Notes: generated by a model from the letters alone, not told the origin. 64,000 bases of DNA from Bin87 sp026710825 (GCA_965232815.1 OZ247427.1:1612001-1676000), one strand, 5' to 3'; numbered from the stretch's first letter, positions 50,461 through 60,060 are shown. Program-made: numbers and translations.

Positions 50461-51438
50461 TTATCCGCCCGACACGTCAATCACGACCTTGCCCACCGTC
50501 GCGGCCCGTACCGCTTCGTGAGCGCCGGCCGTGTCCTCCAGCGGGAAGTGCGGCCCATCCATCCCCACCAGTTCGCCCGACGCCAGCCACCGGTTCGTGT
50601 CGTCCACGCCGACGGTCTTTGCCTCCTCCGGCATGTCGTACACCAGCACGTGCCGCACGTTCACGTTGCTCACCGGAAACTGGAATGGTGGCGCCGGCCC
50701 ATCGCCGGCCGCGTAAATCGTGATGGCGCCGCTCCGCTTGATGATCCGCTGGCTCACGGCAAAATTCCCGGAGTAGTCCACCTCCACGATGAGATCAACG
50801 CCCTCACCGCCCGTCAACTCCAAGATCCGCGCCGCGGTATCCTCGGTGCGGTAGTTCACGGTGTGGTGCGCCCCCGCCTGCCGCGCAATCTCCGCCTTGG
50901 AGTCTCCGCTCACCGTGCTGATGATGTTGGCCGCCCCGCCGATTCTCGCCATCTGCAACGCCATATTGCCCACGGCTCCCGCGCCGCCCGGCACCAGCAC
51001 CGTTTTGCCGGTCACCGGCCCGTCGGCGAACACGCACCGGTGCGCCGTCAGCGCCGGCACGCCCAGCCCCGCCGCCAGCGCGAAGTCCACGTTGTCCGGC
51101 AGCGGAACCGCCCGGTTGGACGGCTGCGCCGTGTAGTCTGCGGCGGTTCCAAATGGCCGTCCGAACTGCGACTGGTAGAGCCACACCCGCTCGCCGATGC
51201 GGGACTCCGGCACACCCTTGCCCACCTGGTCAATCACTCCCGCGCCGTCCTGGTTGGGTATCACCCGTGGGAAAGCAGTACCCGGGCCCGCGTTCTGACG
51301 TCGCTTCCAGTCTGACGGATTCACGCCGGAGGTAACCACGCGGACGCGCACCTCGCCGGGCCCCGGCTCAGGGTCTGGCATCTCGCCCACCTGCAGCACC
51401 GAAGCGTCCCCGTTTTCCTCATACCAGACTGCGCGCAT
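50461..51438 (-). CDS. Zinc-independent quinone-oxidoreductase-like MDR enzyme
   Basis: 325 residues from ATG at 51438, GGGAGG 4 nt upstream. N-terminal GroES-like domain (GEVRVRVVTSGVNPSDWK), NADPH-binding VLVPGGAGAVGNMALQMA and the conserved HHTVNYR. Cysteine zinc ligands of alcohol dehydrogenases are absent, so this is the QOR/crotonyl-reductase type. Reduces quinones, enones or similar electrophiles. Confidence 0.9.
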   Translation of the reverse strand: MRAVWYEENGDASVLQVGEMPDPEPGPGEVRVRVVTSGVNPSDWKRRQNAGPGTAFPRVIPNQDGAGVIDQVGKGVPESRIGERVWLYQSQFGRPFGTAADYTAQPSNRAVPLPDNVDFALAAGLGVPALTAHRCVFADGPVTGKTVLVPGGAGAVGNMALQMARIGGAANIISTVSGDSKAEIARQAGAHHTVNYRTEDTAARILELTGGEGVDLIVEVDYSGNFAVSQRIIKRSGAITIYAAGDGPAPPFQFPVSNVNVRHVLVYDMPEEAKTVGVDDTNRWLASGELVGMDGPHFPLEDTAGAHEAVRAATVGKVVIDVSGG

Positions 51439-51511
51439 GGTTCCTCCCTTTATTGTGAGCGCCATTTGAGCCTAGCGGTGGCGCGGGTGTCATTGTACGC
51501 GCCTCCACCGC

Positions 51512-52984
51512 TCATTCACCGTCGATTCGACGCCGGCCCCGTCGGAACCCCGCCAGCGCGATCAACCCCGCCGGTGCGCCCAGCAACATCAGGGATGCCA
51601 ACTCGGCAGGAACTGTGCCGGACTGTGCCGGCGCCGCTCCGCATCCGCCCCCAGCCGCACCGGCTGGGGGCGGATGCGGAGCGGGCGTATAGGTCGGCGC
51701 CGGCGCCGCGGTTGCCGTCGGTTGGGCCGCCGGAGCTGCTGCCGCTGCCGTGGGGGCCGGTTCGGTGGACGCCGGAGCCTCTGCCGGCGGCTGGGCCCTG
51801 GGCGTTGGCAGCACCTGCAACGGTGGCGGCGGTGGTGTCGACAGATCCCGGGGAGCCAGCCCCACGCTCTCCCGCCATGCATTGTCCAACTCGGGTACCG
51901 TCACCCCGTAGGAGGCCGACAGCGCTTTCTCGAAGTTGTACGTCGTGCGGAGGTTGACGAACAACTCTTTCATCAGCGCGGGATCGTACGCGGCCAGCAT
52001 GTATGAAACTACCGCATGCCCTTGACCATAGGCGCGCAGGGTTTCCTGGGGCGTGCCGGCGAACGTTCGCAGGCCGGCCAGCGGGGGCACCCGGTCGTTG
52101 AAGATTGCGTTCCGCATGAAACGCTCGTATTCGTTGCCGGGTTGACGTTCCGAGTACACCGCGAGGCCTTCGTTGAGCCACGTGTGGACCTGTGAGTACG
52201 CACTGCCCGACGCGTCGGCCACCAACAGGTGTGTGAATTCGTGGGCTGTGGTCGTCAGCGTATTGTCGCCCACCCCGGGGTCCCTGGAGCCATCCACCAG
52301 CAGCGTTCTTTCGTTGGAGAATGCCTTCCCCAACGTCCGCAGGTGCCGGGCCGCCACCCGCGAGGACGGGTTCAGCGCCTCCCGCATGTGATCGTAGTCA
52401 GAGTAGACCACGATGCTCATGGGCTCCCTGAGCTCCACGCCGAGGATTGGCCTCATGAACTCGTAGGTTTCCGCAGCAACCTGCAGCACCGCCTCGGCCC
52501 GTATCTCCGACAACTCGTCGTACTCATAGTAATAAACGTCGATCAGGCCCGACGATTTCGAATCCCAGTTCAGATCGGTATTCAGATAGACGATGGTTTC
52601 CGGCTCGGTCTGAAAGTTTGATCCGTCGGCGGTCCGGATGTCGAAATGGTACTCCAGCCTCGTGCCGGTCGGGATGTACTCGTTTGACGTTTTGCTCTGG
52701 AACAGCGCTTCCCCCGATATCGCGTTTCCCGGCTCGAACTCAACTGCCCGATATGTCGTGCGGCTGGACTGCCCCAACTTGCGCACGTACACCCGTATCT
52801 CGTCGATCGAGCTCGCGCTTTCGGCGTCAATGAAGAAGCGGAGGCCATCTGGAAAATGGTTTTCCACGCCTTGCTGGTTGACGGTTACGGCGTCTTGCGC
52901 GGTCACTTGCCCGGCAGCAATCCCCGCTACGATGCATCCCACGGCTGCGACCAGCGCGACCATGACGGCTGTTGTATTTTTCAC
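51512..52984 (-). CDS. Exported gluzincin metallopeptidase with C-terminal anchor
   Basis: 490 residues from GTG at 52984, AGGAA 9 nt upstream; longer readings give implausible N-termini. Signal peptide (ALVAAVGCIVAGIAAGQVTAQ), a beta-rich N-terminal domain (31-150), then a peptidase-MA-type domain with HEFTH (248-252) and the third ligand Glu272 (WLNEGLAVYSE). After 360 comes a long Pro/Ala/Thr linker, GGGCGAAP, a hydrophobic segment and an Arg-rich end (RRGRRR). That tail resembles a MYXO-CTERM-like sorting signal. Acts at the cell surface. Confidence 0.85.
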   Translation of the reverse strand: MKNTTAVMVALVAAVGCIVAGIAAGQVTAQDAVTVNQQGVENHFPDGLRFFIDAESASSIDEIRVYVRKLGQSSRTTYRAVEFEPGNAISGEALFQSKTSNEYIPTGTRLEYHFDIRTADGSNFQTEPETIVYLNTDLNWDSKSSGLIDVYYYEYDELSEIRAEAVLQVAAETYEFMRPILGVELREPMSIVVYSDYDHMREALNPSSRVAARHLRTLGKAFSNERTLLVDGSRDPGVGDNTLTTTAHEFTHLLVADASGSAYSQVHTWLNEGLAVYSERQPGNEYERFMRNAIFNDRVPPLAGLRTFAGTPQETLRAYGQGHAVVSYMLAAYDPALMKELFVNLRTTYNFEKALSASYGVTVPELDNAWRESVGLAPRDLSTPPPPPLQVLPTPRAQPPAEAPASTEPAPTAAAAAPAAQPTATAAPAPTYTPAPHPPPAGAAGGGCGAAPAQSGTVPAELASLMLLGAPAGLIALAGFRRGRRRIDGE

Positions 52985-53228
52985 GTTCTGCGTTCCTGTG
53001 TATTTGGTTTCGCTGTATCTATGCGTGCTGCGCTCGATTTGGGACTCATTGGCCGTGCGCTGACGCAGCACGCACAATTCCGGTAGACTGGGTGCCCCTG
53101 GCCGCGAGGTCCGTCCTTGACCGTCGTTGCGGCCCGGCCTACAATCTTACCGTCGCAACGCTCACTCGGATAGTGCAGCGCGCTGCGAGTCGTTGCCGAT
53201 TATCCCGAAGAAACGCGGTGGCTGTACC

Positions 53229-53999
53229 ATGCCCATCAAAGTCGGTCGTGTGCCGTACCTGGAAAGCGAACCCTTCTACTTCGACATGGAGCGGCGGGGA
53301 ATCGAGTTGCGCCTAACTACGCCCCGACAGCTCGGCGAAGCCCTCGCCAACGGCGAACTGGACGCCGGTCCGGCCCACCTGTCCGACGTGTTTCGACTCG
53401 AGGACAGTTTCGAACCGGTCAGTGGGTTCTGCTTCTCCACCCAGAGCCGAGCGGTCAGCGTTGCTCTGTATTCGCAATTCCCCATGGAAGAGTTGGGCGG
53501 CGTCACCATCGGCATATCCGACGAGGATGTCACCGCCGCAAAACTGCTGGAAGTACTCCTGCGCCGGAAATACGGCCTCGAACCGGGCGAGTTCGCCATT
53601 CGTCCCGGCGACGTAATCCGTCCCGACGAAACTTTCGACGCCTTCCTCCTGATCGGAAACCGTGCTTTGCGTCGCCGTCGAGGTGCCCGCGGTTTCGCCC
53701 ACCGTTTCGACCTCGGCGCCGAGTGGTCCCAGTGGACCAACCTCCCCTTCGTATTCAGCCAGTGGGTCATGCGCAAGGATATGGATAGCCGGGAAAAGGC
53801 GATCCTGGAAGATACGCTGTACGTTGGGCTGGAGGAGGGCGTGGACGGCCTCTACCACCTGAACGAGCCCCGCGACGAACTGCTCATGCTCCCACGCGAC
53901 GTCGTGGAATACGTGCAGGGTATCCGCTACTACGTCGGCAGGTCCGAGCAGCAGGCCATCGCCCGGTTCCGCGAGTACCTGGAAGAACTGGGCGGCTAA
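53229..53999 (+). CDS. mqnA: MqnA-like chorismate dehydratase (futalosine menaquinone pathway)
   Basis: 256 residues from ATG at 53229 (MPIKVGRVPYLESEPFYF). The N-terminus is the MqnA pattern (VGxxxYLNxxP), followed by GELDAGPAHLSDVF, VALYSQFPMEELGGVTIG, DAFLLIGNRAL and DLGAEWSQWTNLPFVFSQW, all typical of PF02621. MqnA removes water from chorismate to give 3-enolpyruvyl benzoate. MqnD (same superfamily) is less likely by N-terminus. Other mqn genes are not nearby. Followed 47 bp later by the MTHFR-like gene. Confidence 0.78.
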   Translation: MPIKVGRVPYLESEPFYFDMERRGIELRLTTPRQLGEALANGELDAGPAHLSDVFRLEDSFEPVSGFCFSTQSRAVSVALYSQFPMEELGGVTIGISDEDVTAAKLLEVLLRRKYGLEPGEFAIRPGDVIRPDETFDAFLLIGNRALRRRRGARGFAHRFDLGAEWSQWTNLPFVFSQWVMRKDMDSREKAILEDTLYVGLEEGVDGLYHLNEPRDELLMLPRDVVEYVQGIRYYVGRSEQQAIARFREYLEELGG

Positions 54000-54046
54000 C
54001 CGGTCCCGCCCGCGCCCGGTCGCTCGCCCTGCGCTTGATTCGTCCC

Positions 54047-54907
54047 ATGGCGAAGGTGGTTGACCAACGCCGTGCCGTAACGGGCCGCCCGTGCTTCATC
54101 TGCGACTATTCGCCGCCCCGCTCCGGTCGCCCTGAGGACATACCCGTGCCGCCCGACAACGCGCAGTTCGTGTCGGCGGCATACAACCCCGGCCGCGCGG
54201 TGCGGGTCAACTCCGTAGCCACCGCCGCCGCCCTGCGGGACCGTTACGGCGCAGACCCAATTTTCACCCTGGCAACGCGAGACATGAACCGCCTCGCCCT
54301 TGAGTCTTTGCTCCTGGGAGCCCAGGCCCTCTCCTTGGAGAACGTAATCGTGGTCGCCGGCGATCCCCTCGGGCCGCAGGATTTGGCCTCGCCTGTCACT
54401 GACTATCGGGCCACCGAACTCATCGCGGCTGTAGTCAACCTCAACCAGGGCGGGGACTATCGTGGACGCTCGTTGCGCGCCCCCACCGATTTCTGCATCG
54501 GCGCTACCGTGGACCTGGGCCGGGGCATCGACCGTGAGGCTAGCCTGGCCGTCCGCAAGGTCGATGCCGGCGCGCACTTCCTCATCACCCAACCCGTGTT
54601 CGATCCCGCCGACGTGGCACGATTCACCGACGCTTGCGCCCGCGTCGCCGGAAACCGATTGTCGGTTCCGGTTTTCTACGGGGTGGGACTCATGGAATCC
54701 GACGGCATTTCCTTCGCCAGCGTGCCCCGGTGGGTGACCGACGATCTCGCCAACGGCCGCTCCGGCGTCGATATCGCTCTGGATGTGTGGGAGCGTTTGC
54801 GGGAGGCCGGCGTCGAGGACTGCTACGTCGTGCCGCCCATCAGGCGCAGCGGAGCCCGAAACTACTCGGCCGCCCGCGAATTCATCCAGCGGGCGAGCGC
54901 TGAGTAG
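54047..54907 (+). CDS. Methylenetetrahydrofolate reductase-like protein
   Basis: 286 residues from ATG at 54047 (a TTG at 54035 is possible). Motifs of the MTHFR TIM barrel: DPIFTLATRDMNR (substrate/FAD region), NVIVVAGDP, DAGAHFLITQPVFDP (conserved ITQxxFD) and PVFYGVGLM. About the size of E. coli MetF (296). Reduces methylene-THF with FAD, or a related corrinoid/folate reaction; divergent MTHFR-like proteins also serve in one-carbon branches of methyltransferase systems. Confidence 0.82.
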   Translation: MAKVVDQRRAVTGRPCFICDYSPPRSGRPEDIPVPPDNAQFVSAAYNPGRAVRVNSVATAAALRDRYGADPIFTLATRDMNRLALESLLLGAQALSLENVIVVAGDPLGPQDLASPVTDYRATELIAAVVNLNQGGDYRGRSLRAPTDFCIGATVDLGRGIDREASLAVRKVDAGAHFLITQPVFDPADVARFTDACARVAGNRLSVPVFYGVGLMESDGISFASVPRWVTDDLANGRSGVDIALDVWERLREAGVEDCYVVPPIRRSGARNYSAAREFIQRASAE

Positions 54908-55072
54908 CCGCAGCGGTCCTCCCTCGTTCCAGCGCATGGTGCCCCGACAGGCTCATGCCACTCTCCCGTCTAATGGTGCTACTATCCCTGTAGTGGACCG
55001 CCCAGTCCGAATGCGAAATGCATAGGACAGCGCGTACGTTGAGCACGTGAATCAGCGACCGGAGGGAGAGAC

Positions 55073-56406
55073 ATGACCACTCAGATCGATACTCCCGTTG
55101 AAGAGAGAATAGTTGAGGTTTTGCGGCGCTTGGGCATCGAACGGGCCCACTTTGCTTCTCGCAATCTGAACGACTGGTACGGGATGGTGGCCAGGTTCCC
55201 CGATTCAGTCGCTTCCCTGACCCTGGTCTGCCCCCTGGGTTTTGATGCGTCGGCGCTGGCCAGTCTGGATGCGAGACTGCTGGTGTTCAACGGCGACCGG
55301 GGCGGCGCGACGGAGACCATCAACCGCAACATGGCCGGCCTGCCCTCGGCGTCGATGGTCACGCTGCCGGATTATGTGTACGCAAATAACTATGCCGACA
55401 TCGCGACCGAGCGCGGCAACGATTTCGCCGGACCGATGCTGGACTTTCTGGCCGGTAACGGTGCCAAGGGTGGACCATCCGACGTTTCTCCTCCGGTTCA
55501 GGACGGCGAGGTCGGCGGCGTGTTTTACAAGGTCGCGGGCTCGGGACCGGCGCTGGTGTTGCTCCCCTTGGCGCGGCGCCCGCCCAGTGGGACCCCGTCG
55601 TTGCGGCTCTAACCGAACGGTACTGCGTGGTGACCTTGACCGGACCCGCTTTGGGCATGGTCGCAAGCCTGGAATCCAGGGGACGCACGCCGGGCTACCT
55701 GTCCGCGGTGGGTAGCCTCATCGCCGCGGCGGCAATCCAACCCGGCGAAAGTGTCCTCGAAGTCGGCTGCGGTACCGGCGTGCTATGCCGTTGGGTGGCT
55801 CGCCAGACGGGTAACGCCAACCCGGTAGCCGGCGTGGACGTCAATGCTTTCTTCCTCCGGGAGGCGGCGGAAATCGCCCGGCGTGACGGTATGGAGGATG
55901 TGGTCAGCTTCAGGGAGGGCAGCGCCGAGTCCCTGCCTTTCGACGACAACAGCAAGGATGTCGTCTTTTCCAGCACCGTGATCCAGCGCGTCAACGCGGA
56001 CCGCATGCTGCCGGAGATGGTAAGGGTCGCCAAACCGGGCGGAAGGATCGCGGTTCTGGGACACGCCCACGATATGAACCGGTGGGTCAACCTGCCCTTG
56101 AGTCCTGCCTTGAAGGCCAGGATAGAGTCGCCGCCGTGGGTTGATGACCCCGGCCATCCCGACGGTTGCGATGATTCGTCCCTCTACCACCGTTTTGCGG
56201 GGCTGGGATTGGAAGATACCAGGATGTTCCCGTTCATCAGCACTTTCTCAGAGCCGATACGCCTCCGGTTCCTGCAGGGAGGCATCCTGCCCACGCTGAC
56301 TCCCGAGGAAGCCGAAGAATGGCGCACCGCCGTCGCGCAGGCGGAGTCCGACGGCACCTACTTCATATCGACGCCGTTCCACTGCGCGGTGGGTACCAAG
56401 CCCTAG
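55073..56406 (+). pseudogene. Frameshifted alpha/beta-hydrolase-like/SAM-methyltransferase fusion
   Basis: Two frames join at 55568-55573: frame 1 reads GSGPALVLLPL then nonsense ARRPPSG to a stop at 55612. Inserting one base gives GAAPAQWDPVVAALTERY and continues into the second frame (from about 55570) to 56406. The restored protein is about 444 residues: hydrolase-like segments (no nucleophile Ser; RAHFASRNLNDW where the elbow should be), then a SAM methyltransferase with VLEVGCGTG and DVVFSSTVIQRV. A start at 55627 could still give a 259-residue methyltransferase. Either a recent single-base deletion or a sequencing error. Confidence 0.75.
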
Positions 56407-56424
56407 CGCTCGACCGCAAATAAT

Positions 56425-56462
56425 CGGAGGGATGGTCAACCGGATCGTTGACCATCCCTCCG
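56425..56462. terminator. Bidirectional terminator
   Basis: CGGAGGGATGGTCAAC (56425-56440) pairs with GTTGACCATCCCTCCG (56447-56462) around loop CGGATC: a perfect 16-bp stem between convergent genes ending at 56406 and 56486. Confidence 0.85.
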
Positions 56463-56485
56463 AGACCAGCGTAGCTCGGGTATGA

Positions 56486-58159
56486 CTATGGTCCCCACGG
56501 CGGCGCTGCTGCAACGTCCCCGTCGCTGACGATGTCCACCACCGTCGGACGGTTCGCGCTCACCGCCTGGTCCAGCGCGGAGTTGATCTGGTTCGGATCG
56601 GTCACCCTGATGCCCAGCGCGCCCATCGACTCGGCAATCTGCGCGAAGTTGGTGTCGGTGAACCGCCAAAGTTCGTCGGGATTGCCGCCCTCGCGCCCGA
56701 TGTAGGCGGCCTCGTCGCCCCGCCGGTCCTGGTTCAGGCCGCCGTTATTGTGCACCACGATCACCGCGTTGATGCCGTAGCGCACTGCGGTCTCGAGCTC
56801 GCCGATGTGGTACCACATGCCGCCGTCGCCGGTCCAGCACACCACCGGGCGGTCCGGCACGCCGCACTTTGCGCCCAGCGCGGCCGGCAACCCCCATCCC
56901 AGCGAACCCGCGGCCCGCAGGTATGACTGGTCGGGATGGTGCATCTCAACCATGCTGCCCGTCCAGATTCCGGCGTGGCCCGTGTCCGCGAGCAAAACGG
57001 CGTCGGATGGCAGGAAGTTGGTCAGTTCCTGGCACAGCCGCTCCGGTCGAATCGGCACGGCGTCAGAATTGAGCACATCCTCGTGCTCATCTCGCCAGTT
57101 CTGTACGTGTTCCTGCGCCTGCGAAACCCAGCCGGCGTTGCCACCGGTGGGCTCCAGCACGTCAATCAATCGCTCCAGCGTCCGCTTGGCGTCGCCCAGC
57201 AGCCCGTATCCGCCGGCATACGACCGTCCCAGTTCGCTGGCGTCGATGTCAATCTGGATGGTGGGCGTGCCTTCCGCCGGCAACCGCCAGTCCAGCGTCA
57301 CCTGGCTGCCGGTGTGGCTCCCGATGAACAGCACCAGGTCGGCCTCTGACACCACCCGGTTGGCGGACCAGCGCGAGTAGCTGCCCACCACGCCGACCGA
57401 CAGCGGGTGATTCTCGGGTATGCAGCCCTTGGCGTTCAGCGCCGTCGCCACCGGAATGTTCAGCATCTCGGCCAGCCGCACCACCTCGGCCTCGGCACCC
57501 GACGCCGTAACGCCGCCGCCGGCCACGATCACCGGACGCTCGGCCTGCGACAGAATGCGCGCCGCCTCACGGACTCGCTCCGGCTCCGGCTCGGGACGGA
57601 ACGCCGGCCGCTGCGTGAACGGCTCTTCGACTATCACGTCGATATCCAACTCGCCGTCCGTGATCACGTCTCCGGATATGCCCGAGAAGTCCAGGTGCGC
57701 CGGCAGCGTCTGTCCCGTCGTAACCTCGCGGAACGCCTGCCGCAGCAGGTGCGGCAACTGGTCCACCGTCTCAACCTCGGCGCTGTACTTCGTGACGGAG
57801 GCAAACGGCTTGGAATGCTCGATCTCCTGGTACGAGTTCCGGTGCCGGTGCATCGGCGGCCGGTGTCCCGTGATGGCGATCACCGGCGAAACGCCCAGGT
57901 ATGCGTCCTGCAATCCGGCAGCCAGGTTGGCCGCTCCCACGGACTGCGCGAAGCAAAGCCCGGGCTTGCCGGTCACCCGCGCGTACGCGTCGGCCATGTA
58001 CGCCGCCGATTTCTCACCGTGGGAGATGATTCGCTGGATGCCAACATCCTCCATCTCGACGAGGGCGCGGCGGATGATCGCCGGGACAAAGAAAACGTGC
58101 GTTACGCCGTACTCGCGCAGTGTTTCCGCGAGAAATCGGGCGCCGGTCATTCTGGGCAT
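56486..58159 (-). CDS. ThDP-dependent enzyme, acetolactate-synthase-like
   Basis: 557 residues. PYR domain with the conserved Glu in SHGEKSAAYMADAYARVTG (Glu49), central domain PVIVAGGGVTASGAEAEVV, PP domain with ThDP motif WTGDGGMWYHIGELE...HNNGG. AGGAGG lies 8 nt before ATG 58159. Likely a 2-oxo-acid decarboxylase or carboligase for a degradative pathway. A CMD-like gene precedes it by 129 bp on the same strand. Paralog of the ThDP protein at 22903, but with the catalytic Glu intact. Confidence 0.9.
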   Translation of the reverse strand: MPRMTGARFLAETLREYGVTHVFFVPAIIRRALVEMEDVGIQRIISHGEKSAAYMADAYARVTGKPGLCFAQSVGAANLAAGLQDAYLGVSPVIAITGHRPPMHRHRNSYQEIEHSKPFASVTKYSAEVETVDQLPHLLRQAFREVTTGQTLPAHLDFSGISGDVITDGELDIDVIVEEPFTQRPAFRPEPEPERVREAARILSQAERPVIVAGGGVTASGAEAEVVRLAEMLNIPVATALNAKGCIPENHPLSVGVVGSYSRWSANRVVSEADLVLFIGSHTGSQVTLDWRLPAEGTPTIQIDIDASELGRSYAGGYGLLGDAKRTLERLIDVLEPTGGNAGWVSQAQEHVQNWRDEHEDVLNSDAVPIRPERLCQELTNFLPSDAVLLADTGHAGIWTGSMVEMHHPDQSYLRAAGSLGWGLPAALGAKCGVPDRPVVCWTGDGGMWYHIGELETAVRYGINAVIVVHNNGGLNQDRRGDEAAYIGREGGNPDELWRFTDTNFAQIAESMGALGIRVTDPNQINSALDQAVSANRPTVVDIVSDGDVAAAPPWGP

Positions 58160-58182
58160 GACATTGCCTCCTGTTTAATATT

Positions 58183-58215
58183 CCCTCTCCCTGGATGGGA
58201 GAGGGCTGGGGTGAG
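58183..58215. repeat. Dispersed CCCTCTCCC-GATGGGAGAGGG element
   Basis: CCCTCTCCCTGGATGGGAGA then GGGCTGGGGTGAG; same element as 18520-18552. The inner CCCTCTCCC/GGGAGAGGG is a perfect 9-bp stem. It lies between the CMD and ThDP genes. Confidence 0.6.
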
Positions 58216-58288
58216 AGTGGATGGTCGCCCTCTCAAGCCGACCCTTTCCCTGGGTCTGAGAGGGGAAATCGACGGGCTGCGCTGGTGC

Positions 58289-58609
58289 TTAGACTCCGCG
58301 CTCGTCAAACACTTCCTTGGCCACGCGAACGGCGTTGGCGGCCACCGGCCAGCCGGCGTAGAACGCCATGTGCGCGATCACCTCGGAGATCTCGTCGCGG
58401 GTCACGCCGTTGTCCAGCGCGCGGCCGATGTGTCCGCGAAGCTGGTCGGTGCGGTATAGCGCGGTCAGCGTCGCCACGGTGATCAAACTGCGGTCGCGCT
58501 TCGAGAGTTCGGGGCGCTCCCAAACGTCTCCGAACAGCACGTCGGCCGACAACTCGGCCAGCTTGGGGGAAATTTCCTGCATTACGGTTCGGGCTGCGGG
58601 CTGCGTCAT
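58289..58609 (-). CDS. Carboxymuconolactone-decarboxylase-family protein
   Basis: 106 residues, GGAGG 4 nt before ATG 58609. CMD helical domain: LSKRDRSLITVATLTAL, LRGHIGRALDNGVTRDEISEVIAHMAFYAGWP. The Glu and His of EISEVIAH and the His of RGH are the usual conserved residues; the CxxC of AhpD types is absent, so it is not a peroxiredoxin reductase. Decarboxylase/isomerase of lactones in aromatic breakdown is the closest named role. Confidence 0.9.
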   Translation of the reverse strand: MTQPAARTVMQEISPKLAELSADVLFGDVWERPELSKRDRSLITVATLTALYRTDQLRGHIGRALDNGVTRDEISEVIAHMAFYAGWPVAANAVRVAKEVFDERGV

Positions 58610-58972
58610 AACGCCTCCTTAGATCGCTGATGTGGGATGTGTACGGCCCGGTGGTTACATAACTCGCCCCACCGTCGCCGTCGGCAGTATAGTACGGAAC
58701 CCGTGTCGTGGGTAGGGCAGCAGGCTTGAGGAGACCCTTTCCTGAGTTGATCTGTCATTCCAGCGCAAAGCGGGAATCCAGAAAATCTATCCCGTAAGCG
58801 ACGTTGGAGTTGCCCTGCCGGATGACAGCGCGTGGGGTGGCAAAGCTATCGCCAGGTCTGCTCGACGGCTCCTAACGTCCGACCGCAGAGTGCGACGGCA
58901 GCAGGGCTCCGCGATCACTGGCGCATCCCGCCCACATTGCAGCAGCCTACCCCCGTTCGGATCCGGTGGTCG
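58610..58972. other. Spacer with a dispersed repeat
   Basis: No gene is supported. Contains TGTCATTCCAGCGCAAAGCG followed by GGAATCCAGA (58753-58782), an imperfect ATTCC/GGAAT palindrome related to 49782-49812. Confidence 0.45.
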
Positions 58973-59962
58973 TCAGGAAACACCACCCAGCAGCACCGCA
59001 ATTGCTCGATTCACCAGGTTGGCGGCCATGGGCACCTTGTAAGCGTTGTCCGGCAATGGTCGGGGGTCCGCAACGGCGATCGCCCCAGCCGCGGCGGTGT
59101 CCACCTCCGCTGCCGCTCGCCCTCGCAGATATTCCTCCGTGCCACTGGCTCGGTACGGCGTCGGCGCAACGCCGCCCAGTACCACCGACGCCTCCGCCAC
59201 CACGGCATCGCCGATGGTCAAAGCCGCCGCCACGCTCACCAGCGCAAAATCACCAGACTCCCGTTCCCGCGCCTTCAGGTAAACGCTCCGTTGGCCCTCG
59301 GGCGCCGGAGGCAGCGTCACCGCCGTCAACAGTTCTCCCTGCCGGAGAATGTTCTCCCGCATCAAATCCACGTCGGGACCCACGAAGTACTCCTCGATTG
59401 GAACATCTCGCTGCCCGTCGCTCGCAGCGATGGTCACTGACGCCCCCAACGCGGCCAGCGCCACCGCCGTATCTGACGGATGCACGATGAAGCACCGGTC
59501 CCCGCCCGTGATGCACAGGTACTTGCCAACCCCCTGCACCGCGAAACAACGGTCGCCGCCCCGTTTCAGGCACACCGTCAGAGGATGCCGGTAGTACCAG
59601 CAACGGGGCCGTTGGTTGAGGTTCCCGCCCAACGTGCCCAGGTTCCGCACCTGTGGCGTCGCCAGCCCGGCAGCAGCCTGCCCCAACGCGGCGTAACGCT
59701 CGCGTATGCCCTCGTGGTCGGCAATCTCCGCAATCGTCGCCAACGCCCCAATGCGCAACCCACCGTCCCCGGTATCGACGATCCCATTAATCCCGGCATC
59801 GGCGATCGAATCCAACGAAACCAGCACGTCCGGCATCGCAGTCCCATCCCGAATCTCGGACAACAGGTCAGTCCCGCCGGCCACCGGAACGGCGTCGGGT
59901 GCATCGGAAAGCAGTGCGCAAGCCTCCGCCAGAGAAGTCGCTTGAACCAGTCGAAACGTCAT
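58973..59962 (-). CDS. Xanthine-dehydrogenase-family FAD-binding subunit (with Fe-S insertion)
   Basis: 329 residues of the CoxM/XdhB type: VPVAGGTDLLSEIRDG (FAD-binding), ATPQVRNLGTLGGNLNQRP. Between 121 and 157 is a Cys-rich insert (Cys121, 131, 139, 150, 157 in RCWYYRH, VCLKRGGDRC, YLC, DRC), as in PaoB/YagS and 4-hydroxybenzoyl-CoA reductase, which carry an additional [4Fe-4S] cluster here. Works with the large subunit (60540-62864) and the [2Fe-2S] subunit (62959-63438). Confidence 0.92.
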   Translation of the reverse strand: MTFRLVQATSLAEACALLSDAPDAVPVAGGTDLLSEIRDGTAMPDVLVSLDSIADAGINGIVDTGDGGLRIGALATIAEIADHEGIRERYAALGQAAAGLATPQVRNLGTLGGNLNQRPRCWYYRHPLTVCLKRGGDRCFAVQGVGKYLCITGGDRCFIVHPSDTAVALAALGASVTIAASDGQRDVPIEEYFVGPDVDLMRENILRQGELLTAVTLPPAPEGQRSVYLKARERESGDFALVSVAAALTIGDAVVAEASVVLGGVAPTPYRASGTEEYLRGRAAAEVDTAAAGAIAVADPRPLPDNAYKVPMAANLVNRAIAVLLGGVS

Positions 59963-60060
59963 TGGCAGTCCTCATCTATACCCGTGCGCATGGCTATATA
60001 GTATTTCAAATGCGCCAGGGCGGTCGTGCTGAATGATTTCTCAAACCGTGAGTGTCATCA

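Noticed and set aside
55560..55620. Programmed -1 frameshift linking hydrolase-like and methyltransferase parts
   Set aside because: The bases CTCCCCTTGGCG do not form an X XXY YYZ slippery heptamer that keeps pairing in both sites, and no strong pseudoknot is evident. A simple indel is more likely.
56486..58159. Biosynthetic acetolactate synthase (ilvB)
   Set aside because: No ilvN/ilvC neighbours; it sits beside a CMD-like gene, and a second divergent ThDP enzyme exists, so a catabolic role is more likely.
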